In this document: piece after piece, positions 17,919 to 26,920 of the stretch
Position numbering within the stretch: position 1 is the first letter of the stretch
Layout: every line of letters begins with the position of its first letter
Assembly: GCF_019933235.1 (NCBI RefSeq)
Contig: NZ_CP082945.1
Coordinates: forward strand, 7,105,501 to 7,169,500
Reading direction: 5' to 3'
DNA length: 64,000 bases
Source: Streptomyces angustmyceticus
GTDB taxonomy: Bacteria; Actinomycetota; Actinomycetes; Streptomycetales; Streptomycetaceae
The notes under the pieces: model-generated
Seen by the model: only the letters and a program-made list of their open reading frames with translations
The model's database searches: none
Told to the model about the DNA's origin: nothing
Made by a program: the position numbers and the translations under genes

Positions 17919-19862
17919 TCAGTTCACCAGCGCCGAGTCCGGCACGGCGTCCGGGCCGGCCTCCGCGCGCCGGGCCGCCACCGCGGTCTCCCGCCGCTCC
18001 TCCGCGTCGGTGAACTGGGTCCGGTACAGCTCCGCGTAGCGCCCGTCGGCGGCCAGCAGTGTCTCGTGCGTCCCGCGCTCGGCGATGTGCCCGTCCTCGA
18101 CGACCAGGATCAGGTCCGCGGCCCGTACGGTCGACAGCCGGTGGGCGATGACCAGCGCGGTACGGCCCTCCAGCGCCTCGGTCAGCGCCTCCTGCACCGC
18201 CGCCTCGGAGGTGTTGTCCAGGTGGGCGGTGGCCTCGTCGAGGATCACCACCCGGGGGTGGGCGAGCAGCAGCCGGGCGATGGTCAGCCGCTGCCGTTCG
18301 CCGCCGGAGAGCCGGTAGCCCCGCTCGCCGACGACGGTGTCCAGCCCGTCGGGGAGCGCGGCGATCAGGTCCTCCAGGCGCGCCCGGCGCAGCGCGTCCC
18401 ACAGCTCCGGCTCGGTCGCCTCCGGCCCGGCCAGCAGCAGGTTCGCGCGGATCGTGTCGTGGAAGAGGTGCCCGTCCTGGGTGACCATCCCCAGGACGTC
18501 GCGCAGCGAGGCGGCGGTCAGCTCGCGGACGTCCACGCCGGAGAGCCGGACCGCGCCGGAGTCGGTGTCGTACAGCCGCGGCAGCAGCTGGGCCACGGTC
18601 GACTTGCCGGCGCCCGAGGAGCCGACCAGGGCGACCATCTGGCCGGGTTCGGCGCGGAAGGAGATGCCGTGCAGGACCTCCTCGCCGCCCCGGGTGTCGA
18701 GGGTGGCGACCTCCTCCAGGGAGGCCAGCGAGACCTTGTCGGCGGACGGGTAGGCGAAGCGGACCGCGTCGAACTCCACGGACACCGGGCCCTCGGGGAC
18801 CGCGCGGGCGTCCGGCTTCTCGGTGATCAGCGGTTCGAGGTCGAGCACCTCGAAGACCCGCTCGAAGCTGACCAGGGCGCTCATCACCTCGATATGGGCG
18901 CCGGACAGCGCCGTCAGCGGGGCGTAGAGCCGGGTGAGCAGCAGGGCCAGCGAGACGATCGCGCCGGCCTCCAGCTGCCCGCGCAGCGCGAGGAAGCCGC
19001 CCAGCCCGTAGACGACGGCCAGCGCCAGGGCGGATACGAGGGTGAGGGCGGTGACGAAGTACGTCTGGACCATGGCCGAGCGGACCCCGATGTCGCGCAC
19101 CCGGCGGGCCCGGACGGCGAACTCGGCGGACTCGTGGGCCGGGCGGCCCATCAGCTTGACGAGGGTGGCGCCGGGCGCGGAGAACCGCTCGGTCATCTGG
19201 GTGCCCATCGCCGCGTTGTGGTCGGCGCCCTCCCGGCGCAGCGCGGCCAGCCGCCGGCCGACCCGGCGCGCGGGCAGCACGAAGACCGGCAGCAGCACCA
19301 GCGCGATCAGGGTGATCTGCCAGGACAGGCCGAGCATCACCACGAGGGTCAGCAGCAGCGTCACGATATTGCTGACGACCCCGGACAGGGTGTCGCTGAA
19401 GGCCCGCTGGGCGCCGATCACATCGTTGTTCAGGCGGCTGACCAGCGCTCCGGTGCGGGTGCGGGTGAAGAAGGCGACGGGCATCCGCTGGACGTGGTCG
19501 TACACCGTCGTCCGCAGGTCCAGGATCAGCCCCTCGCCGATGCTCGCCGACAGCCAGCGGGTCGCCAGCCCCAGCGCCGCCTCGGCGACCGCGATCACCG
19601 CGATCAGGCCGGACAGCCGGAGGACGAGGGACGACGAGCCGCCGCCCACGATCGCGTCCACCACCCGGCCCGCCAGCAGCGGGGTGGCCACCGCGAGCAT
19701 CGCGGTGGCCGTGCTCAGCACGAGGAACCACACCAGGCGACGGCGGTGCGGGCGGGCGAACGCCGTGATGCGGCGCAGGGTGCCGCGGGAGAAGCGGCGC
19801 TTGCCCTGCTGCGCGGTCATCGTGCTGTGCAGCGCGTGCCAGGCGGTGACTTCCATGTCCAT
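17919..19862 (-). CDS. ABC exporter, fused permease and ATPase
   Basis: A 647-residue half-transporter that would work as a dimer in the cytoplasmic membrane. Six transmembrane helices fill about residues 40-320. The ATPase has Walker A GSSGAGKST, the signature LSGGERQR, Walker B VVILDEATAHLD and the H-loop in ALVIAHRLSTV. It resembles multidrug or lipid exporters. The ATG at 19862 has GGAGG upstream. A MerR-type promoter precedes it, so expression is probably induced by an organic compound or redox signal. Exported substrate unknown. Confidence 0.9.
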   Translation of the reverse strand: MDMEVTAWHALHSTMTAQQGKRRFSRGTLRRITAFARPHRRRLVWFLVLSTATAMLAVATPLLAGRVVDAIVGGGSSSLVLRLSGLIAVIAVAEAALGLATRWLSASIGEGLILDLRTTVYDHVQRMPVAFFTRTRTGALVSRLNNDVIGAQRAFSDTLSGVVSNIVTLLLTLVVMLGLSWQITLIALVLLPVFVLPARRVGRRLAALRREGADHNAAMGTQMTERFSAPGATLVKLMGRPAHESAEFAVRARRVRDIGVRSAMVQTYFVTALTLVSALALAVVYGLGGFLALRGQLEAGAIVSLALLLTRLYAPLTALSGAHIEVMSALVSFERVFEVLDLEPLITEKPDARAVPEGPVSVEFDAVRFAYPSADKVSLASLEEVATLDTRGGEEVLHGISFRAEPGQMVALVGSSGAGKSTVAQLLPRLYDTDSGAVRLSGVDVRELTAASLRDVLGMVTQDGHLFHDTIRANLLLAGPEATEPELWDALRRARLEDLIAALPDGLDTVVGERGYRLSGGERQRLTIARLLLAHPRVVILDEATAHLDNTSEAAVQEALTEALEGRTALVIAHRLSTVRAADLILVVEDGHIAERGTHETLLAADGRYAELYRTQFTDAEERRETAVAARRAEAGPDAVPDSALVN

Positions 19863-19922
19863 CGTGGCCTCCAGGTGCCGGGTCCTCGCGGGATCGCCGT
19901 GCGTGCCCGGCGACATAGCAGG

Positions 19923-19953
19923 AACGTAGGACCTCAACCAATGTTGAGGTCAA
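19923..19953 (-). promoter_or_regulatory. MerR-type promoter of the ABC exporter
   Basis: On the minus strand TTGACC (19953-19948) and TACGTT (19928-19923) are 19 bp apart, longer than normal, and the spacer is nearly filled by a perfect dyad: GACCTCAAC, four bases, GTTGAGGTC (19930-19951). This is the layout of promoters untwisted by MerR-family activators. No merR gene lies in the window. Confidence 0.75.
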
Positions 19954-20010
19954 GTGAATCCCGCGGCATCACCCGACAGGGCGTCCCGGACCCGGCCGGG
20001 CGGCGGTGGC

Positions 20011-21429
20011 TCAGGCGCCGGGCCCGCCCCGGAGCGGACGCTCCCAGACCACCGGCGGGGCGTCGTCGTCCGGGCGCGCCACCGTCAGCCGGATGCCCGG
20101 CCGGCCGCCGGGGGGCGGGACGGTGAGGTCCACGGCGATCTCCACCCGGGTCGGCTCCGGCCGCGCCGCCGCCGCGGCGGTCACCGTCGCCAGCGCCTTC
20201 CTGAGCGCGGCCAGCAGCTCACGGGCGCCCATGTCGTCGACCCGGGTGTCGACCGGTCCGGTGAACCGCACCGACGGCCGGGTCCCGAGCGACGCGGTGG
20301 CCGCGGCGGCCTCCCGCAGGACGCGGGTGCGCAGCCCCGGCGGCGCCTCGGACGGCCCCTGCTGCAGCGCGATGATCGCCGTTCGGATCTCCTGGATCGT
20401 GGCGTCCAGCTCGTCGACCGCCCGGCCCACCCCGTCCCGTACCTCCGGCAGTACGGCCTTGCGCCGCGCGGTCTCCAGCAGCATCCCGGTGGCGAACAGC
20501 CGCTGGATGACCAGATCGTGCAGGTCGCGGGCGATCCGGTCGCGGTCCTCGAAGACGGCCAGCCGCTCGCGGTCACGGTGCCGGTCGGCCAGCACGAGCG
20601 CCACCGCGGCCTGGGCGGCGAACTGGGTCCCCAGCGTCCGCTCGGTGTGGCTGAAGCGGCGGTCGCCGGATATCCGGCACAGCGCGAGGGCGCCCAGCAC
20701 CCGCCCGTTGCTGCGCAGCGGCAGCAGCATCGTCGGGCCGTAGTGGCGCGACATCGGGGAGATCGAGCGGGGGTCTCCGGCGAAGTCGTCGGAGAAGACC
20801 GCGAGGCCGGCGTGTATCTGGTGGACGACCGGACTCTGCGGCGGTATCCGGCCGCGGTGCGCCTCGGCCCGTACGGTCTCGGGCAGCACGGTGGAGATCG
20901 CCACCACCTCCATACCGCCCCCGGCGTGCGGCAGCAGGACCGCTCCGGTCGCCGCCTCGGCCAGCTCCCGGCCCTTCTCCGCGACGACGGTCAGGGCGTC
21001 CCTGGCCGACGAGCCGGCCTCGGGCCCGGCCAGCAGGGCCGTGGTGACGGACGCCGCGCCGTCGATCCAGCGCCGGCGCTGCCGGGCGGCGCCGTGCATC
21101 CGGGCATTGCTCAGCGCGATCCCGGCCTCGGTGGCCAGCACCCGCACCAGGTGCAGATCCGTGTCGCCGAACCCCTCGGGGCCGTCCTTCCCCGCGACGT
21201 ACAGCGTGCCGAACAGCTCTCCCCGCACCTGGATCGGCACCTCCAGGCAGTCCCCGGCCGCCGGCTCACCCTCGGGGGAGGGGCCGTGGGTGACCGGCCC
21301 GCCGGGACCGTCGCCGTCCTCGTCGCGGAGGCCGACAGCGGCATGGCGGGCGCCGGTCAGGGAGGCGGCGGTCTCGGCGATACGGCCCAGCGCGCGGCGC
21401 GGATCATGGTCGGAGCCCACCGCCACCAT
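20011..21429 (-). CDS. GAF-domain sensor histidine kinase with degenerate ATPase domain
   Basis: Two GAF domains (about 8-120 and 125-280) precede a HisKA_3 dimerisation helix with the phospho-acceptor histidine in DRDRIARDLHDLVIQR (His304). The following ATPase region is short and altered: where the family has an N-box like ALRNALRHA there is ALRKALATVTAAAAA, and the usual DDG box is replaced by PDDDAPP. It may not bind ATP. No response regulator is adjacent. Coding-like sequence continues upstream of the first ATG to a CTG at 21534 that has AGAGG before it, giving 35 extra family-like residues (ELPERTAQSLREL), so the true start may be non-AUG. Confidence 0.8.
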   Translation of the reverse strand: MVAVGSDHDPRRALGRIAETAASLTGARHAAVGLRDEDGDGPGGPVTHGPSPEGEPAAGDCLEVPIQVRGELFGTLYVAGKDGPEGFGDTDLHLVRVLATEAGIALSNARMHGAARQRRRWIDGAASVTTALLAGPEAGSSARDALTVVAEKGRELAEAATGAVLLPHAGGGMEVVAISTVLPETVRAEAHRGRIPPQSPVVHQIHAGLAVFSDDFAGDPRSISPMSRHYGPTMLLPLRSNGRVLGALALCRISGDRRFSHTERTLGTQFAAQAAVALVLADRHRDRERLAVFEDRDRIARDLHDLVIQRLFATGMLLETARRKAVLPEVRDGVGRAVDELDATIQEIRTAIIALQQGPSEAPPGLRTRVLREAAAATASLGTRPSVRFTGPVDTRVDDMGARELLAALRKALATVTAAAAARPEPTRVEIAVDLTVPPPGGRPGIRLTVARPDDDAPPVVWERPLRGGPGA

Positions 21430-21534
21430 CGCCTCCAGCAGCTGCGGAAGCCGGGAGATCGGCCCACCGGCCAGCTCGCGCAGGCTCTGCGCGGTGCGTT
21501 CGGGCAGCTCTCCCGCGGGATCCGACGGCTTCAG

Positions 21535-21967
21535 GGCACACCTCTCACTTTCCGGGCGGTCCGGACAGTCTAATTCGCCCGAAAGAGTGGCATTAGGGGC
21601 CCTCGGGGTGCGGATCCGGGGGAGGCGCCCCGCGGGCGATCACCGGGCAGGCCGCCGTCGGTGACCCGCCCCGGGCCGGGCCGCGACCACTTATCTCGGC
21701 CACACTCGCGAGGGGCGACTTTGAGACAACCTGAAGCTGGGGCGTGCGCCGGGACTTCGAGGGCGCGGTCGGCGGGTAAGCCGTAGTCAACTACGGGCAC
21801 AGCAGCAGAAACACACGGACACGAACCGCACGCCACCGCACTACCCGACGACCCGGAAACGGGCCGAACCGCCCGGATCGCGCCGGGCGCCCCCCACACC
21901 TTCCGAACGTCTCCGCCGCAGACGCGTGGCCATATCCCGCGCCTCGGCACGAAAGTGGGCCGGGCCG
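21535..21967. other. Divergent intergenic region, kinase / STAS
   Basis: No gene was seen. It contains a perfect inverted repeat CCGTAGT, two bases, ACTACGG at 21781-21796, which could be a regulator site for either divergent gene. Confidence 0.5.
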
Positions 21968-22396
21968 ATGGATGAAGGTCAGTACTACCCGAGACTCGTG
22001 GGACCCAGCCGCGCCACGGGCGGCACGACCGTGCTGGAACTCCGCGGTGAGCTGGACATTCTCGCCGTGTCGGTGCTGTCCGACCGGCTGGACGAGATCA
22101 CCGGCACGCAGGGCGCCGACCTCGTGGTCGACGTACGCGCGGTCACGTTCATCGACTGCGCCGGGCTGTCCCTGCTCAGCCGCGCCCGCTTCCGGACCCG
22201 GCAGCGGGGCGGCCGGATGCGGCTGGCCGGCGTCTTCGGCGGCGGCAGCGTCGCGCGGCTGCTGCGGATGACCGGCCTGGCCGGCAGCTTCGAGATCATG
22301 TCCGACGACACCGGCGGTGGCGACGACACGGACGCGGCCGCCGGACCGTCCGGACCGGCCGGGGCCACGGACCCCGCGGGCACCGCCGTCGCCTGA
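21968..22396 (+). CDS. STAS-domain anti-sigma factor antagonist
   Basis: A 142-residue protein with a STAS domain (about residues 10-100). VDVRAVTFIDCAGLSLLSRA holds the region around the phosphorylatable serine; here the position reads DCAGLS. The C-terminal 30 residues are a low-complexity Gly/Asp/Pro tail. Such proteins capture anti-sigma kinases and free a sigma factor. No anti-sigma gene is adjacent. An upstream in-frame GTG at 21926 is possible but its codons include rare ATA. Confidence 0.8.
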   Translation: MDEGQYYPRLVGPSRATGGTTVLELRGELDILAVSVLSDRLDEITGTQGADLVVDVRAVTFIDCAGLSLLSRARFRTRQRGGRMRLAGVFGGGSVARLLRMTGLAGSFEIMSDDTGGGDDTDAAAGPSGPAGATDPAGTAVA

Positions 22397-22440
22397 TCCG
22401 CCCGCCCGCGCTGCGCCGCCGCCCGCCGTTCCGCCGGGTC

Positions 22441-22935
22441 TCAGGCCGGCAGGGCCGCTTCGATCGCGGTGATCAGTTCCGTGGCCTCCGGCTCGGTGCG
22501 CGGCCGGAAGCGGCCCGCGACCTGCCCCTGGGCATCGATCAGGAACTTCTCGAAGTTCCACTGGACGTCGCCGGCCGCCCCTTCGGCGTCCTCGGTGCCG
22601 GTCAGTGCCGCGTACAGCGGGTGCCGGTCCTCGCCGTTGACGTCGGTCTTCTCGAACAGCGGGAAGCTCACGCCGTACGACGCCGAGCAGAAGGCGGCGA
22701 TCTCCTCGGCGGTGCCGGGCTCCTGGCCCGCGAACTGGTTGCTGGGGAAGCCCAGCACACTGAAGCCACGGTCCCCGTAGCGCTGCTGCAGCCGCTCCAG
22801 GCCGGAGTACTGCGGGGTCAGCCCGCATCGGGACGCCACGTTCACCACCAGCAGGGCCCTGCCCCGGTAGTCGGCGAGCGAAGCGGGCTCACCGGTCAGG
22901 GTGCGCAGGGGGATGTCGTACAGGCTCACGGGCAT
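22441..22935 (-). CDS. Glutathione peroxidase-family thiol peroxidase
   Basis: A 164-residue thioredoxin-fold peroxidase. The peroxidatic cysteine is in NVASRCGLTPQY, the glutamine in GFPSNQFAGQEPG and the Trp-Asn pair in VQWNFEKFL. A second cysteine (AAFCSASYG) may be the resolving one, so reduction by thioredoxin is likely; streptomycetes lack glutathione. The ATG at 22935 follows GAGGAG. Confidence 0.92.
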   Translation of the reverse strand: MPVSLYDIPLRTLTGEPASLADYRGRALLVVNVASRCGLTPQYSGLERLQQRYGDRGFSVLGFPSNQFAGQEPGTAEEIAAFCSASYGVSFPLFEKTDVNGEDRHPLYAALTGTEDAEGAAGDVQWNFEKFLIDAQGQVAGRFRPRTEPEATELITAIEAALPA

Positions 22936-23200
22936 GCTCCTCGTCACGGGTCCGCGGATACGGACGGCCATCATCCGTGCCAACCGCGCCGCCCGTCCCG
23001 GTCTTCCCCGGATCGTCGGCCGGCCAGGACACGACCGGCCGGATCTCGCCCGAGCGCCACTCCTTGAGCAGCTGGTCGAAGATCGGCGTTTCCTCCTGGG
23101 CCCGGCGGCGCGCCTGCCGGGCGGGGGGCGGCAGGGCCGGCGGCTGGTGGGGGAGGGCGATGCGGCGAAAAGGGTGGGAGGCGGGCTGCTTGGCGTCCAT
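22889..23200 (-). CDS. Small hypothetical protein upstream of the peroxidase gene
   Basis: A 103-residue frame with Streptomyces-like codon use over its first 60 codons: a basic Pro-rich N-terminus, then TPIFDQLLKEWRSGEIRPVV. The reading quality drops where it overlaps the peroxidase start by 47 bp. The ribosome-binding site is weak. No function recognised; it may be a real small gene or end earlier. Confidence 0.4.
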   Translation of the reverse strand: MDAKQPASHPFRRIALPHQPPALPPPARQARRRAQEETPIFDQLLKEWRSGEIRPVVSWPADDPGKTGTGGAVGTDDGRPYPRTRDEEHAREPVRHPPAHPDR

Positions 23201-23302
23201 GCCCGGACTCAACCGGAAATCGGCCCCCGAGTTGCGGGACGCGGCCGGGGCGGCCCCGAGATGCCCCTGCGGTGGTGACGGGCAGAAGATACGTTCGCGC
23301 GT

Positions 23303-23341
23303 GACGAAGGGACCGGCGGATGTCCCACCGGTCCCTTCGTC
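23303..23341 (-). terminator. Hairpin terminator after the pigment hydroxylase
   Basis: GACGAAGGGACCGG and CCGGTCCCTTCGTC form a perfect 14-base stem with an 11-base loop, 69 bp after the hydroxylase stop codon. Confidence 0.88.
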
Positions 23342-23409
23342 GACGGCAGTCCTGCGTCACCGCGCCCCGGCCCCCGGCTGTGCGCACGGTACCGGGCGCG
23401 GCGGGCGGA

Positions 23410-25044
23410 TCAGCTCCGGCACAGCAGCGCGGTGAGGACCTGCCGGAGCGCCGCCTCGGGGTCGGCCACCCGGCCCTCGGCCCGCCACGCCACGAAGCCG
23501 TCGGGGCGCACCAGCACCGCGCCCTCGGACGTCGTCCCGTGCTTCTCGGCCCAGTCGACGCCGTCCTCGGGCACCAGGTCGTCGTTCGGCCCGGTGCCGA
23601 CCTGGTAGCAGTCCAGTGCGAGGGAGAACTGCTGGATGGCGCCCTTGGCGGCGGTCCGCCACATCTCGCCCTCGGAGCCGGTCAGCAGGACGAACGAGGT
23701 CTCGTACAGATCGAGGGTCGAGCGCCGCTCGCCGCCGGCCCGTACCCACATGTGCGGGGCGCGGGTGCCCGGCTCGCCCGTCAGCCGCAGCTGGTCGGGC
23801 ACCACCGGCAGCCCGGGGTCGGCGCCGACGACCGCGCCCTGCGGGTAGCAGTAGCCCAGGGCGACGGTGAGCACCCCGCGCTGCCGGCCACCGCCCGCGC
23901 CGGGAGCGGGGGAGTAGCCCGGGTGGCTGTGCTCGGCCGAGCGCGCCGAGGCGCGGGCGCTGGTCTCCCGCGCCACCGGCTGCCGCTCCGCCTCGTAGGT
24001 CGCCAGCAGCTCCGGGCCCGCCGAGCCGTTGAGCACGGCGGCGAGCTTCCAGGCGATGTTATGGGCGTCCTGGATGCCGGTGTTGGAGCCGAACGCCCCG
24101 GTGGGGGACATCTCGTGGGCCGAGTCGCCGGCGAGGAAGACCCGGCCGGCCGCGTACCGCTCGGCGACCCGCTCGGCGGCGTGCCACGGGGCCTTGCCGG
24201 TGATCTCAACTGCCATGCCTGGTACGCCCGTTGCCCGGCGGATGTGCTCGATGCACCGCTCGTCGGTGAAGTCCTCCAGGGTCTCGCCCGACTCGGGGTG
24301 CCAGGGGGCGTGGAAGACCCAGTCCGCCTTGTTGTCGACCGGCAGCAGCGCGCCGTCGGCCTCCGGGTCGGTCAAGTAGCAGGCGATGAAGCGGCGGTCG
24401 CCCACGACGTCGGCGAGCTGCGGCGCGCGGAAGGTGATGCTCACGTTGTGGAACAGGTCGCCGGGCCCCGTCTGGCCGATGCCCAGCCGCTCGCGGACCG
24501 GGCTGCGGGGGCCGTCGGCCGCGATCAGGTAGTCCGCGTGCACGGTGGTGACCTCGCCGGTCTCCCGGTTCCTCAGCGTCGCGCGCACCCCGTGCGCGTC
24601 CTGCTCGAAGGAGCTCAGCTCGGTGGAGAACCGCAGGTCACCGCCGTGCTCGCGGGCACAGCGCACCAGGACGGGCTCCAGGTCGTTCTGGCTGCACAGG
24701 CACCAGGCGGAGGGGCTGATGCGGGCGAGTCCGCCGCCCGGGTCGATCTCCTTGAACAGCCACTCCTGGTCGTCGCCGGTGAGTGAACGGGCCTGCAGGA
24801 TCCCGTGGTTGTCGGCGAGGACCGACGCGGCCTCGCGGATCCGCGCCTCCGCTCCGGCCACCCGGAACAGCTCCATCGTGCGGACGTTGTTGCCCCGCCC
24901 GCGCGGGTGGCGGGAGGTGTCCGCGTGCTTCTCGACCAGCAGATGTCTGACACCCAGGCGTCCCAGGAACAGCGACGCGGACAGGCCGACCAGGGACCCG
25001 CCCACGACGAGTACCGGCACCCGGTCTTCGGCGGTGGGATTCAT
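23410..25044 (-). CDS. whiE ORFVIII: FAD-dependent polyketide hydroxylase (WhiE ORFVIII type)
   Basis: A 544-residue aromatic hydroxylase of the PHBH/RdmE family. FAD-binding motifs are VVGGSLVGLSASLFLG near residue 14, DYLIAADGPRSPVR in the middle and GRVFLAGDSAHEMSPTGAFG. The C-terminal thioredoxin-like domain follows. It would oxygenate the polyketide made by the divergent operon. Gene order matches the spore-pigment whiE locus of S. coelicolor, where the homologous gene also stands divergently and is expressed late in sporulation. Confidence 0.92.
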   Translation of the reverse strand: MNPTAEDRVPVLVVGGSLVGLSASLFLGRLGVRHLLVEKHADTSRHPRGRGNNVRTMELFRVAGAEARIREAASVLADNHGILQARSLTGDDQEWLFKEIDPGGGLARISPSAWCLCSQNDLEPVLVRCAREHGGDLRFSTELSSFEQDAHGVRATLRNRETGEVTTVHADYLIAADGPRSPVRERLGIGQTGPGDLFHNVSITFRAPQLADVVGDRRFIACYLTDPEADGALLPVDNKADWVFHAPWHPESGETLEDFTDERCIEHIRRATGVPGMAVEITGKAPWHAAERVAERYAAGRVFLAGDSAHEMSPTGAFGSNTGIQDAHNIAWKLAAVLNGSAGPELLATYEAERQPVARETSARASARSAEHSHPGYSPAPGAGGGRQRGVLTVALGYCYPQGAVVGADPGLPVVPDQLRLTGEPGTRAPHMWVRAGGERRSTLDLYETSFVLLTGSEGEMWRTAAKGAIQQFSLALDCYQVGTGPNDDLVPEDGVDWAEKHGTTSEGAVLVRPDGFVAWRAEGRVADPEAALRQVLTALLCRS

Positions 25045-25298
25045 TGCGTGCTCCAGCTCCAGGGACGCTTACGGCAGATGGAGCACGAATGCCCGGCTGA
25101 GGACCTGTTCGATCACGTTTCACCTGCATGGCTCACACATCTCGCGCCACCCGTGGGTCCCGGCCACGATCGAATCCGGGACGCCCCCGGATCACCCGGA
25201 AAAGGGCCGTCCCCACCATCCGGCTCAGTCCCCCGGATCGCACCGGAACTGACGACGCACCACTGGGGCCATCGGGCCCCGAAGGAGATGCGTAGACG
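25045..25298. promoter_or_regulatory. Divergent whiE promoter region
   Basis: 254 bp separate the hydroxylase from the pigment operon and must carry both promoters. GAAGGAG lies before the operon's first ATG. I could not identify the -10/-35 elements with confidence. In S. coelicolor the two whiE promoters depend on sporulation regulators, including sigma F for the hydroxylase. Confidence 0.6.
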
Positions 25299-26417
25299 AT
25301 GACAACGCTGTCGGAACGAATATCCCAGTCGGCCTTCGACGGCTCCCGGCTGCGGGTCGTCCTGCTCCTGGACCTCCACGAAGGAGCCCAGCAGGACTTC
25401 CTCGAAGCCTACGAGCACCTGCGCAACCAGGTCGCGTCCGTCCCCGGACACATCACCGACCAGCTGTGCCAGTCCATCGAGAACCCCTCCCAGTGGCTCA
25501 TCACCAGCGAATGGGAGAGCGCACCGCCCTTCCTGGCCTGGGTCAACAGCGAGGAACACGTCAAGATGGTCCAGCCGCTGCACGGCTGTGTCCGTGACAC
25601 CCGGTCGCTGCGCTTCAGCGTCCTGCGCGAGACCTCGAACGTCGCCCGCCTCGCGCCCGAGCCTCCCAAGGGCCGCCTGCAGGCCAACCCCCGCGTCGGC
25701 GACGGGGTGGTCCGGCACGCGCTGACCTTCACCGTGAAGCCGGGCAGCGAATCGATGGTCGCGGACATCCTCGCCGGGTACACCTCCCCGGAGGCCCGGG
25801 TCGACGACACCACCCGGCTGCGCCGCACCTCTCTGTTCATGCACGGCAACCGCGTCGTGCGCGCCGTCGAGGTGCAGGGCGACCTGGTCGCGGCGCTGCG
25901 GCACATCTCCCAGCAGCCCGAGGTCCGGGCCGTCGAGGAGGCCATCAACCCGTACCTGGAGCAGGACCGCGACCTGAGCGACCCGAACTCCGCGCGGGTG
26001 TTCTTCACCCGGGCCGCGCTGCCCGCCGTGCACCACGTCGCCTCGGGCGGACAGCAGCCCGACGGCATCAAGCGGCACGCGCTGTTCTACCCCGCCAAGG
26101 AAGGGTGCGGCATGACGCTGGCCCAGATGCTCGCCCGCCAGGACGAGCTGGCCGCGGACGACCCGGCGTGCCCCATCGCCGGCAGCACCATCTTCCAGCG
26201 CGACGACGTGGTCGTCCGGCTCATCGATCTGCGGATCCCGATCGAGAGCGACCCCGTGCTGGCGCTGGGCGTGCGCGGGCCCCGCAAGACGGCCGTGCTG
26301 CGGCGTCTGCTCGACACCGATGTGGCCGGCGGTCTGTCCAACGACCGCGAGCTCGCGCGCTTCCTGGAGCGCGCCGACATGGCCCTCGTCACGGACCGCC
26401 GGGCCCCGGGCGCCTGA
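25299..26417 (+). CDS. whiE ORFI: WhiE ORFI-type protein of spore-pigment synthesis
   Basis: A 372-residue protein with two ferredoxin-like (antibiotic monooxygenase-like) segments: residues about 15-110 (LRVVLLLDLHEGAQQDFLEAYEHL) and 140-230 (RHALTFTVKPGSESM), then a further RHALFYPAKEGCGMT repeat at about 245-340. It is the first gene of the pigment operon and is found with spore-pigment clusters. It probably acts on the growing or cyclised aromatic polyketide; its exact reaction is not established. Confidence 0.88.
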   Translation: MTTLSERISQSAFDGSRLRVVLLLDLHEGAQQDFLEAYEHLRNQVASVPGHITDQLCQSIENPSQWLITSEWESAPPFLAWVNSEEHVKMVQPLHGCVRDTRSLRFSVLRETSNVARLAPEPPKGRLQANPRVGDGVVRHALTFTVKPGSESMVADILAGYTSPEARVDDTTRLRRTSLFMHGNRVVRAVEVQGDLVAALRHISQQPEVRAVEEAINPYLEQDRDLSDPNSARVFFTRAALPAVHHVASGGQQPDGIKRHALFYPAKEGCGMTLAQMLARQDELAADDPACPIAGSTIFQRDDVVVRLIDLRIPIESDPVLALGVRGPRKTAVLRRLLDTDVAGGLSNDRELARFLERADMALVTDRRAPGA

Positions 26418-26485
26418 CCGCGCCAGGCCGCGGCAGGCCCTCCCTCTCATCCACCCCCGGCCCCATGCCCCTGGAGGAAGCAGCC

Positions 26486-26920
26486 ATGACCACGCACCGC
26501 CCACGCATCGTGGACCTCAGCGAGACCCAGCCCAACCGCCGGCGCGGAGGTGATCTGCGCGCCATGCTGACACCCAGCGCGGTGGGCGCCACGAGCGGCT
26601 TCATGGGCATGGCACTCGTGCAGCCCGGCGAGCGCATCGGCGAGCACTACCACCCCTACTCCGAGGAGTTCGTGTACGTCGTCCAAGGCGCGCTCGAAGT
26701 GGACCTCGACGGGGAACCGCACCCGCTGCGCCCGGACCAGGGGCTGCTGATCCCCCCGTACATGCGGCACCGCTTCCGCAATGTCGGCGACGTGGAGGCC
26801 CGGATGGTCTTCCACCTCGGTCCGCTCGCCCCGCGTCCGGAGCTCGGACACGTCGACACCGAGGGCACGGAGGAGAGCACACCGGCCGCACCACCGGAAC
26901 GCACGGAGCCGGTGTCATGA
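26486..26920 (+). CDS. whiE ORFII: Cupin protein (WhiE ORFII type)
   Basis: A 144-residue single-domain cupin. Motif 1 is GERIGEHYHPYSEEFVYVVQG, with two histidines and a glutamate as metal ligands, and motif 2 is LLIPPYMRHRFRN. Such small cupins assist folding or cyclisation in aromatic polyketide pathways. The ATG at 26486 has GGAGG upstream. Its stop overlaps the start of the ketosynthase gene (ATGA), so translation is coupled. Confidence 0.9.
   Translation: MTTHRPRIVDLSETQPNRRRGGDLRAMLTPSAVGATSGFMGMALVQPGERIGEHYHPYSEEFVYVVQGALEVDLDGEPHPLRPDQGLLIPPYMRHRFRNVGDVEARMVFHLGPLAPRPELGHVDTEGTEESTPAAPPERTEPVS

Noticed and set aside
23410..25044. Rare-codon (TTA) control of pigment genes by bldA
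   Set aside because: I did not find a convincing in-frame TTA codon in the pigment genes by eye; an exact codon count would be needed to decide.
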